DNA from: CAUZIZ01 sp965218775
GTDB taxonomy: Bacteria > Acidobacteriota > UBA6911 > RPQK01 > JAJDTT01
Direction of reading: 5' to 3'
Length of the DNA stretch: 64,000 nucleotides
Assembly (NCBI GenBank): GCA_965218775.1
Contig: CBDCLS010000006.1
Span: 2,790,001-2,854,000 of the forward strand
Shown piece by piece: positions 7,840-15,736 of this stretch. The first letter of the stretch is position 1. Each line of letters opens with the position of its first letter. Under the pieces are notes generated by a model. The model searched no databases and was not told the DNA's origin. It worked only from the letters and a program-made list of their open reading frames with translations. Both the position numbers and the translations under genes were made by a program.

Positions 7840-9714
7840 ATGAAGAAAGCAACAACAGTAGCAATCATCAACCGAGTTTCACGGGCGGCTCTGGGAATCC
7901 TTTGTGGGGTGGTGCTGGCTGGCGGCAGCCTCCAGGCAGGGATTCCCAGCGAGCTGGACCACAAGCTGGCTCCGGCCCTAAAACACGAAGTAGAGTTCCT
8001 GACGTCCAATCCCGAGTACGACTACCCCATCCGGATCATCGTTCGGATGGAGCGCCAGTTCTTCCTGCAGAGCCAGGGACGATCTGGCCGCCGCAATCAG
8101 GACACAAGAAACGGCCTCAGCTCGGTGCACAGTTATGCGGGGCGCTTCAGCGCCCGTCAGATCGGCTGGCTGGTCCGCTCGTCGCTGGTCGAGTACGTGA
8201 CCCTGGATGCGCCTGTGCGCCCTACGCGCAAGCACGGGGGAGAGCAACAGTCCTCTGGTTCTGGCGGATCGGGCTCAGGAGAGGAAGAGGATTCAGGCCC
8301 CCTGCACCTCCTTCGCTCCACCATCGGCGTCGATCAGGTCCAGGCTACCGGGAATACGGTGACGGTGGCGGTGTTCGACTCTGGAATCGACCCCCACTCG
8401 GATCTGGACCGGGAAGGGAGAGTCAAGGCCTCCGTGGACTTCACCTTCGGAAAAGAGCATCGCCAGCGTCGAGACAGGAGATGGCGTGGAACCGACGAGT
8501 ACGGTCACGGTACGCACGTGGCGGGGATCATCGGCGGTCAGGGAGATGCGCTGCGAGGCGTGGCTCAGGATGTCCGGTTCGTGGATCTGAAAGTGATCGG
8601 TCCGGAAGGCTGGGGACTCACCAGCGATCTGATCCGGGCCATGGGGTGGGCCATCGAAAACAAGGACAAGCATGACATTCGAGTGGCCAATCTGTCCCTG
8701 GGTCATGCCCCCCTGGAGTCCTACCAGCAGGATCCTCTCTGCCAGGCGGCGGAGGCCATGGTGGAAGCTGGCATCGTGACCGTCGTTTCCGCTGGGAACC
8801 TGGGCAGGACGGACGAGCACGCCAAGATCTGGGGCTCCATCTCCAGTCCGGGCATCGACCCCCTGGTGATCACGGTCTACCCGGTCAACACCCACGGAAC
8901 CCTGACCCACACAGATGACACCGCCACCACCTACGGTTCTCGGGGACCGACCCTGGACGGCCTCTTCAAGCCAGATCTGGCAGCCCCGGGGAATCGGATC
9001 GTCTCCCTCCTGGCCACCGAAAGCACGGTGGAGAGAATCCATCCCGAGCTGGTGACAAACGGTGAGTATATCTCGTTGAGCGGATCCAGCATGGCCACGG
9101 CAGTAGTCAGCGGAACCGTGGCCCTCATGCTTCAGAGGAATCCCGATCTGAATCCCAGCCTGGTAAAGCTCATCCTGCTGGTCACAGCGACCAAGCTGAC
9201 CAGTCCCGCCATGCTGGAGCAGGGCAACGGACTCGTCAATGCCAGGACAGCAGTGAGGCTGGCCAAGAATCTGGACGTTGCCAGTCGCACACTGACCCAG
9301 GTGGTCAAACCCAACTGGACCCTGGCCAACGGCGAGGAGGTCTGGGCCGGTGGCGCCTTCGCCTATGGGGATCAGATCATCTACTCCGGCTTGGTGGATT
9401 CTGGTATCAACCAGTTCTGGGGCGACGGCGTCTTCTGGAGCGATGGAGTCTTCTGGTCGGACGGTGTGTTCTGGAGCGATGGAGTCTTCTGGAGCGACGG
9501 CGTCTTCTGGTCGGACGGTGTCTTCTGGAGTGACGGCACTCTGGCCTGGACCGATGGGGTGTTCTGGAGCGACGGGGTCTTTTGGAGCGACGGCGTGTTT
9601 TGGTCCGATGGGGTCTTTTGGAGTGATGGAGTGTTCTGGTCCGATGGCGTCTTCTGGTCCGACCACAGCGACGTGCACCTTCAATCGGACCCTCTATCGG
9701 GCGATCCCAACTGA
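7840..9714 (+). CDS. secreted subtilisin-like serine protease S8-b1 with W-S-D repeat tail
   Basis: A protein of 624 aa from the ATG at 7840, preceded by AGAGAGGTG. It has a signal peptide (hydrophobic AALGILCGVVLAGGSLQA), a propeptide-like region to about residue 125, and a Gly/Ser/Glu-rich linker at about 130-155. The triad is Asp180 (VAVFDSG), His223 (GHGTHVAG) and Ser417 (SGSSMATA); the oxyanion Asn is in VVSAGNLG. Unlike S8-a, the D-to-H distance is close to normal and there is no large insert. The tail is six GVFWSD units, one GTLAWTD, then six more GVFWSD. It is second in the apparent operon, 29 bp after S8-a1 and 41 bp before the membrane gene. It differs greatly from S8-b2 in the propeptide and linker but keeps the catalytic core and tail. 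Confidence 0.93.
   Translation: MKKATTVAIINRVSRAALGILCGVVLAGGSLQAGIPSELDHKLAPALKHEVEFLTSNPEYDYPIRIIVRMERQFFLQSQGRSGRRNQDTRNGLSSVHSYAGRFSARQIGWLVRSSLVEYVTLDAPVRPTRKHGGEQQSSGSGGSGSGEEEDSGPLHLLRSTIGVDQVQATGNTVTVAVFDSGIDPHSDLDREGRVKASVDFTFGKEHRQRRDRRWRGTDEYGHGTHVAGIIGGQGDALRGVAQDVRFVDLKVIGPEGWGLTSDLIRAMGWAIENKDKHDIRVANLSLGHAPLESYQQDPLCQAAEAMVEAGIVTVVSAGNLGRTDEHAKIWGSISSPGIDPLVITVYPVNTHGTLTHTDDTATTYGSRGPTLDGLFKPDLAAPGNRIVSLLATESTVERIHPELVTNGEYISLSGSSMATAVVSGTVALMLQRNPDLNPSLVKLILLVTATKLTSPAMLEQGNGLVNARTAVRLAKNLDVASRTLTQVVKPNWTLANGEEVWAGGAFAYGDQIIYSGLVDSGINQFWGDGVFWSDGVFWSDGVFWSDGVFWSDGVFWSDGVFWSDGTLAWTDGVFWSDGVFWSDGVFWSDGVFWSDGVFWSDGVFWSDHSDVHLQSDPLSGDPN
9427..9663 (+). repeat. 13 coding repeats (GVFWSD hexapeptides)
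   Basis: Six 18-bp GVFWSD units, one 21-bp GTLAWTD unit, then six more GVFWSD units. The same 6+1+6 layout occurs in S8-b2 although the genes differ elsewhere. The sibling S8-a proteins carry SILWSD instead. Confidence 0.95.
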
Positions 9715-9755
9715 GTAAGGCGATTCTGAAGACACTCGCACGGGAACAAAGCGAA

Positions 9756-11162
9756 ATGACACTCTTTGCGGAAACGATTCCACCCAAGGCAAAGATCTAC
9801 GTTCTAGCCATCACCCTGGTTGGCTGTTCGCTGGTTCCCTACTGCCTCTATGCGGTGCTGAACTCCCCCAATGGAAACTGGCTCTACCTGGCGGCCTTGA
9901 CCGCCGTGACCAGCTGTTTTGCGGTCAAGGTGCAACTAGCTGCCGGGAAGGAGGCATCAGTTACGATCAGCGTCAGTGATTTCTTCATCTTCGCTTCGAT
10001 CTTACTCTTCGGTCCCGCCGTAGCGGTGGTCATCGCGGCCATCGAAGGACTGATCGCGAGCCTGAAGGTCCGAATCAAGCAAACCTACAAGTACCTGTTC
10101 AATGTGGCCCAGGTGGCACTGGGGGCCTTCCTGGTCGCTCAGGTTTTCGATCGACTGGGAGGCGGGAACGTCAGTCTGGATTCCACGCGCCTGGCAGATG
10201 TCCCGGGCCTCCTGATCGCCGCTCTTCTTTGTGGGTTTCTTTACTTCCTGATCAATTCAACACTGGTTGCCGGGGCCGTGGCTTTGGTCACCTCCCAACC
10301 AATGGCGAAGTTATGGAAGGACCATTTCCTGTGGCTCTCACCCACGACCTTCATCAATGCCTCGACCGCCGTCCTGCTCTTTCTCTCCAGTAGACCCATC
10401 GATCTTTTCGCGGCCCTGGCAGGGGTGCCGCTTATCCTGGGCATCTATTACGCCTACAGAGTCAAGATTCACCGTCAGGAGGCGAGTGAGGATACCGGCT
10501 ACACGGGTAGCCGTCTGCTGCGCCTGAGCCAGCTTCGGTTTTTCAAAGATTCGCTCCCAGCACAAGCCAAAGCGTACATCCTGGCAGTGATTCTGGCAGC
10601 CGTGCCGGTATTCTTCTACTGTGCTTATCACGCTCTGATCCAACCGGATCTGAACTGGTTCTATCTGGCCGGACTGACGGTGCTGGCCACCTGCTTTCCG
10701 GTGAGAATTGCTCTTTACAAAGACCGAATGTGGGTCACCCTGAGTGATATCTTTGTCTTTGCCGCCCTGCTGCATTTTGGTCCCCAGGTGGCGGTCATGA
10801 TGGCCGTTATTGAGGCGCTCACTTTCAATCTGAGAATGGGTGTCAAGGGAGCCTACCGGCAAGCCTTCAACCTCGCCCAGATTACGATCGTGGCCTACCT
10901 GATGGGTCAGGTGGTCAGCCTGTTGTTAGACAAGGTGGCTCCCTTAGAAATCGCTCAGGTTGGGAGTGTGATCGTCCTACTTGCCACTTCCCTGATCTGC
11001 GGTCTGCTCTATTTTCTGCTGACCTCTGGATTCATTGCCGGCGCGATAGCGCTCTCCAATTGGCACGACTTTGTCCCTCTCTGGAAACGAAGCCTGGCCT
11101 GGGCTCCGGTGACTCTCAGTGGAGTCGCCTTCGCTTCGATTCTCGCTTCTTACTTGAACTGA
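9756..11162 (+). CDS. internally duplicated multi-pass membrane protein (copy 1)
   Basis: A protein of 468 aa, almost wholly hydrophobic, built of two homologous halves (about 1-235 and 262-468). Matching landmarks are KAKIYVLAITLVGC / QAKAYILAVILAAV, NWLYLAALTAVTSCFAV / NWFYLAGLTVLATCFPV, SDFFIFASILLFGP / SDIFVFAALLHFGP, and FNVAQVALGAFLVAQV / FNLAQITIVAYLMGQV. About seven hydrophobic segments occur per half. The half-unit resembles N-terminal membrane modules found before GGDEF or HD-GYP domains, but there is no cytoplasmic output domain here. It is third in the operon, 41 bp after S8-b1. A role in sensing, anchoring or moving the proteases is inference from context only. Copy 2 at 17692 is nearly identical over its last 440 residues. 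Confidence 0.85.
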   Translation: MTLFAETIPPKAKIYVLAITLVGCSLVPYCLYAVLNSPNGNWLYLAALTAVTSCFAVKVQLAAGKEASVTISVSDFFIFASILLFGPAVAVVIAAIEGLIASLKVRIKQTYKYLFNVAQVALGAFLVAQVFDRLGGGNVSLDSTRLADVPGLLIAALLCGFLYFLINSTLVAGAVALVTSQPMAKLWKDHFLWLSPTTFINASTAVLLFLSSRPIDLFAALAGVPLILGIYYAYRVKIHRQEASEDTGYTGSRLLRLSQLRFFKDSLPAQAKAYILAVILAAVPVFFYCAYHALIQPDLNWFYLAGLTVLATCFPVRIALYKDRMWVTLSDIFVFAALLHFGPQVAVMMAVIEALTFNLRMGVKGAYRQAFNLAQITIVAYLMGQVVSLLLDKVAPLEIAQVGSVIVLLATSLICGLLYFLLTSGFIAGAIALSNWHDFVPLWKRSLAWAPVTLSGVAFASILASYLN

Positions 11163-11281
11163 GAACAGAATCGCTCTTGCTTCGCAAAGGAATGAGTATT
11201 CGCCTTGCCAGTGGACCAGTGACGCTACCGGGTGGCGGAGCCCGTGCACAACATTTGACAATAACGCTGATTAAGGCTCCC

Positions 11282-11878
11282 TCCCCGTGAGTACGTCGCT
11301 GTACAGGTTGCCAAAGACCCGGACTCTCGATCGCTGCTGATCGTTTCTCCTCATATGGATCCTGAAGAGGTGCGACAGGAGGTTCGCCGTCTTTCCATGG
11401 TGGGCCTCAAGGTGTATCAGCACTTCGCCCCGGATGTGGATACCTGGGAGGCAGAGATTGAGCAGTTCCTGGCCGAGGAGCACGTACGAATCGCACATCA
11501 GGAAGAATTGGTCGTCCTGCTCCACATGGTCAAGAGTCGTGCTCTCGCGGACCCTGTGAACCAGGAGAAGATTCGTTACTACTGTGAGACCTATCCGGGT
11601 ATGCGACTGATCCTGGCTCATGCCGGTACGGCGTTCAACCCCCATCGCAGAGGGAATCCACTCCCTGAAGGGACTGACAAACGTGTGGTTCGATATGTCG
11701 GCCATCACCGGAAATGGTGCTTTGGAACCCATCGTCCGGACCTTTGGTCACGAGCGCCTGATGTGGGGTTCTGATTACCCCATACACCGCTCTCCCTGTG
11801 GAATCTCGGGCTTTCGGATCCTCAGGTCGAGGATGTCTTCTGGACCAACGCCAGGAAGCTACTTCGCCTCGAATGAAT
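11282..11878 (+). pseudogene. amidohydrolase remnant (decayed copy of the gene at 19414)
   Basis: This DNA closely matches 19680-20406 but lacks the promoter and about the first 90 codons; the join is just after 11287. It has lost 5 bp (catcgcagagg at about 11644 against catcacaccgcagagg at 20036), which shifts the frame. A further segment is missing after GSDYPI at about 11783: in the intact copy about 155 bp follow there. The surviving pieces still encode HMVKSRALA, LAHAGTAF and WGSDYPI of the amidohydrolase fold, but no full protein can be made. The 119 bp upstream (11163-11281) match the spacer after the second membrane gene. Confidence 0.88.
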
Positions 11879-11963
11879 GAGGAAGGTTGGGGTGTACCGA
11901 TCGGTCTGGAGTTCCCTCACGTACCACTCCATGAATTTGTCAGCTGTACCTTCCATCTTGCTG

Positions 11964-12425
11964 TTGGCGACGAAGCAGGTGGGATGGTCGCCTCGCGCCT
12001 TCCATCAGGCAGTTGTGCTGGATGGGAAGATGTGGGTGCTTGGGGGAGGGAACTACGTTCCCAATCATTTCGCCCTGAACGATGTCTGGTGCTCGGAAGA
12101 TGGGGTGGAATGGACGCAGGTCGCAGAGGATCCGCCCTGGAGGCCTCGGCTCTGGTTTTTGTCGGTGGCCTACAGGGATCGGATCTGGGTTCTTAGTGGG
12201 TGGTCGCAAGAGGAAGGAAACATGGGAGATGTGTGGTACTCAGCGGACGGCGAAGGCTGGACTCCCCTGAAGTCGAAGGTTCTCTGGAGACCCCGCCACG
12301 AACACTCCGCTTTCGTCTTCCAGGACAGGATCTGGGTCGCCGGAGAACACGCCGCTCCGCTCAGCTGCGAGGTTTGGTCGCTGCACCTACCGGTTGGCTG
12401 GTGTGAGGATTCCCATCACACGTGA
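11964..12425 (+). pseudogene. kelch propeller fragment (blades 4-6 only)
   Basis: It encodes the last three kelch blades seen at 4773-5234 (ATKQVGWSPRAFHQAVVLDG to the final GWCEDSHHT) with about 95% identity by eye. The first three blades are missing because the duplication joint falls here. An open frame continues upstream to 11877 but only reads through Rieske- and amidohydrolase-derived DNA. Three blades are unlikely to close a propeller, so this is probably non-functional. Confidence 0.85.
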
Positions 12426-12632
12426 TGGAGGTCCATGATGATCTTCCTCTTATTGGCACTACGTGGCTGAGGGCGTATACCGCTCCCGCTTCCTATCGCC
12501 TTGTTCCTTCGGAAAGAAAGTTCCATCTTTCCCCTAAAGTTTTCCCTTCCGCTGTCCGAAAAGGATCGGTGAGGAAGGGAGTCTTGAAATCAGTATTCAC
12601 AACTCCCAGTTAACAGTTTAGTTTTCGCAGCC

Positions 12633-12727
12633 CACAGCGAAAGGGCTACCTGAGCACGAAAGGCTCGGAGCGCAAAGCTGAGACCTACGTCGCCTTGGCG
12701 ATAGGGTTGATCAGTTGCCGAAAGTGG
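12633..12727 (+). ncRNA. GEMM-like (cyclic di-GMP-I type) riboswitch, copy 2
   Basis: The second copy of the leader has GAGC-ACGAAAG-GCTC as a clear hairpin with a GAAA-type loop, then GGAGCGCAAAGC, then CTGA pairing with TCAG, a TCGCC/GGCGA hairpin, and CCAC pairing with GTGG at the ends. The hairpins are better formed than in copy 1. It precedes the S8-a2 gene. The 207 bp between the kelch fragment and this element hold no gene. Confidence 0.62.
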
Positions 12728-12734
12728 ATGCGTG

Positions 12735-12754
12735 AAACCACCTTTGGGAGGTTT
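12735..12754 (+). promoter_or_regulatory. hairpin able to mask the S8-a2 Shine-Dalgarno sequence
   Basis: AAACC (12735-12739) pairs with GGTTT (12750-12754) and the inner CC with GG, enclosing GGGAGG, the ribosome-binding site for the ATG at 12759. The arms are kept between the two blocks although the loop changed from CCCTGAAGGAA to ACCTTTGGGA. Confidence 0.5.
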
Positions 12755-12758
12755 TACC

Positions 12759-15670
12759 ATGAAACGCTTTTGGTCCGGACTCCCTGCAGTCCAAATTGTT
12801 CTCGTCACCTTCACCGTTTTCACTATTTTTCTGCTCGTTGCTCCGGCCTTCGGGGCGAAGGGACCCCAAGACAGGCTCTCCCCCGGCCTGGCTAAAGTCT
12901 TGGAGATCTTGGAGGACAAGCGGGATTACGCCTCCGAGCTTCCGCTGATCATCCAGGTCAATCCCGATTTCTTCAACCCCAGGGCGAATCCCCTGGGGCT
13001 GCAGAATGCCAAGCGATTGCCTCTGATCCACGGCTACGCCTCCCGCGTGCCGGTCGAGGCCATCTATGGTCTGTTGAGATCACCCATCCTGGAGTACATC
13101 ACCCTGGACATGCCGCTGGATGCCAGCAGCCAGGTCCAGACGGTGGCCGACGACTTCGACTCGGGGACCGACTATACGGGCAACGACGGGAGCGTGAACT
13201 GGAGTACCCAATGGCAAGAGGCCGGTGAGTCGGACGGATCGGACGATGGTCTGGTGCAAGTCCTCAGCGATTCCTACTGTGCCTCGGGCAGCTGTCTGTA
13301 TCTGGGGGACTACAACGAAGAGGATGATGGACCCTGGACGGCGACGCGAGGAGCGAACCTCTCGGGTTCGACTTCCGCCACGCTGAGTTATGACTACGGC
13401 TACGAGGCCCGTTCCAATGAAGGGTTTCTCAAGGTCCAGGTTCGCAGTGGTGGGGGAAGCTGGACGACCCTGACCACCTACGTGATCGAAGACGACGTAG
13501 ATGTCAGCGGCGCCAGCGCCAGTTACGACATCTCCTCTCATATCGCGGCGGACACCGAAGTGCGGTTTCTGCTCACGCGTGAGGATCCTCTGAACTCATC
13601 CAGTGATGAGGTCGAGGGTTATTTCTACATCGACAATGTCCAGATCCAGTTTGAGGTGGCTGGCAGCAGCTCTGTCGCTGCCGGATCGAACGCACTGTTG
13701 GCCACGATCGGCCTGGAACAGGTCTACGCCGGCTCCAGCGCCCAGAATCAGATCGGTTACCAGGGCCAGGGCGTCGGTGTGGCGGTCTTCGACTCGGGCG
13801 TCTCCGATCATGCGGATCTGAGCGGATTCTCCAATGGCGGAGTGGTTCGGGACGAGTTCAACGTGCGCAACTACAGCAACAGTGACGGCTCGCTGCCCTG
13901 GGGCGGTCCCTGGGTGGAGATCGACGAGCCCAGTGGATCGGGTGCCAGCGGCGGCCCGGTTCAGGTCTCGCCCAATTCCACCAACTGTCTCTCACCCAAC
14001 TGTCTGCGGGTGGGAGGGTCCAAACAGAACAATCCGGATCCCGGATTCGGCGTCCGTCGCCCTGTGGATCTGAGTAGTGGCAGTGGGGGACGCTGTCCTT
14101 CAGCTACCGACGCGGAACCTTCGACAGCTGCTCGGCTCCTTACGCCGATCTGACGCTGGACATCTCCTCGGACGGCGGAGCCAACTGGAGCACGCTCAAG
14201 ACCTATGCGATGGATGGGGTCGACTCCAATCATACCTTCGAATCGTTCGACATCAGTGCGCACACGTCTTCGGATACACAGATTCGTTTTCTGACGCACG
14301 GTCCCAACAACGACTGTGTGTTTTTTGCCGACAACCTTCAGATCGAACTGGGGGCGGCGGCGGCTTCGGTGGAGTTCACGACCGGGAGCCCGGTGGTGGC
14401 TTCTACCTACAACGACGGCTACGGTCACGGCACCCACGTCAGTGGGATCATCGGCGCCCGGGGCTCGCTCTCCTCCGGACAGTACGCGGGCGTGGCCCCG
14501 GGCGTGGGCTTCCTTCACGTCAAGGTCATCGACGATAGCGGCGCCGGTTACACCAGCAACCTGATCACGGCGATCGACTGGACGATCACCAACAAGGACG
14601 CCTACAACATCCGGGTGGCCAATCTGTCGCTGGGGCATCCGGCGATCGAGTCCTTCGAGACCGACCCCCTGTGTCAAGCCGTGCGAGCCATGGTCGAAGC
14701 GGGGATCGTGACCGTGGTCTCGGGAGGCAATCTGGGGACGGCCGACGGCTACCCCGAGTTGTGGGGAGGGATCACCAGTCCTGGAACCGAGCCTTCGGTC
14801 ATCACCGTAGGGGCGGTCAACACCATGGGGACTGTCACCCACGCAGATGACGTGGCGACCACTTACAGTTCCCGTGGCTACACCCAGCCCGACGGTCTGT
14901 TCAAGCCCGATCTGGTGGCTCCCGGCAACGACATCGCCTCGCTGAAGGCGGACAGTTGCGACCTCGCAACCAACTATCCGGGCTTGGTCATCGACAACGA
15001 CCACATGTCCCTCTCGGGCACCAGCATGTCCACGGCCCTGGTCAGCGGGGTGGCGGCCTTGATGCTGGAAGCCAACCCCAACCTGAATCCCAACCTGGTC
15101 AAGTCGATTCTTCTGCTGACCGCCACCAAGATGGACTCGGTCCATCCGCTGGAGCAGGGCAACGGCTTCTTGAACGCCTACACGGCGGTGAAGCTGGCTG
15201 AAGTAGTGGACGTGGCCTCTCATAGTCTCCTGGCCAATGTCGATCCTCACTGGATCCTCGAAGGCGAAAATGGAGCGGAAGAGGTCTGGTCGGGAGGCGC
15301 CTTCGTCTTTGGCGATCGGGTCTTCTACAGCGACATGGTCTCAGCGGGCGCGCCTCTGTGGGGCAACAGCATCCTCTGGAGCGATTCCATTTTCTGGAGC
15401 GATTCCATCCTCTGGTCAGACTCCATCTTCTGGAGCGACTCGATTCTGTGGTCGGACAGCATCTTCTGGAGTGACTCGATCCTCTGGAGTGATTCCATTC
15501 TCTGGAGCGACTCCATCCTGTGGTCCGACTCCATCCTGTGGAGCGATTCCATTCTCTGGTCGGACTCGATCCTCTGGAGCGATTCCATTCTCTGGAGTGA
15601 CTCCATTCTCTGGAGCGATTCCATTCTCTGGAGTGACTCCATTCTCTGGAGCGACTTCGAGGGTGACTGA
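12759..15670 (+). pseudogene. subtilisin-like protease S8-a2, split by a one-base frameshift
   Basis: It starts at the ATG at 12759 (GGGAGG upstream). The signal peptide and propeptide match S8-a1. Then comes a jelly-roll-like insert (about 13140-13660, DDFDSGTDYTGN to FYIDNVQIQFE), the catalytic Asp (VAVFDSGVSDH), and a second insert of the same type. In a run of G at 14085-14089 the frame is lost (stop at 14151-14153). Adding one base restores SGSGATLSFSYRRGTF and then a frame to 15670 with the His (GHGTHVSG) and Ser (SGTSMSTAL) motifs and 16 SI[L/F]WSD units. From 14417 the DNA is identical to S8-a1. It may be a true pseudogene or a homopolymer sequencing error. If intact it would have about 970 residues. 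It is first in the block-2 operon; S8-b2 begins 66 bp later. Confidence 0.88.
15368..15655 (+). repeat. 16 x 18-bp coding repeats (SI[L/F]WSD hexapeptides)
   Basis: The same array as in S8-a1 but with two more units (36 bp) near its 3' end, where gtgactcc/gcgattcc pairs alternate. The flanks are otherwise identical, so the array has recently changed length by whole 18-bp units. Confidence 0.95.
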
Positions 15671-15736
15671 TGATCACGATGTGCAACAGAGAGCACTTCA
15701 TCTGTTCGACAGATAAGCAAGCGGAAAGATAAAGCC

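Larger units (their letters stand above)
4772..11962 (+). repeat. tandem duplication, block 1
   Basis: The left unit of a large direct duplication. It runs from the middle of the kelch gene (blade 4, GTTGGCGACGAAGCAG at 4772) through S8-a, S8-b, the membrane protein and an amidohydrolase remnant to a copy of the extreme 3' end of the Rieske gene (11918-11962 resembles 20470-20513). Gene order and strand match block 2. The unit is about 7.2 kb against about 8.55 kb for block 2, mainly because the amidohydrolase part has suffered deletions and the S8 insert domains differ. Confidence 0.88.

Noticed and set aside
7501..7864. Long open frames opposite or shifted to the W-S-D repeat arrays, with repeating MESLQR or SSGAIPFSG patterns
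   Set aside because: They arise only because an 18-bp repeat stays open in several frames; the subtilase frame has signal peptide, triad and flanking homology.
11877..11963. Upstream extension of the kelch fragment frame
   Set aside because: This DNA derives from the Rieske 3' end and amidohydrolase trailer, so the open frame is accidental.
15368..15655. Regular 18-bp repeats resembling a small CRISPR array
   Set aside because: There are no spacers, units are coding and in frame, and no cas genes are near.
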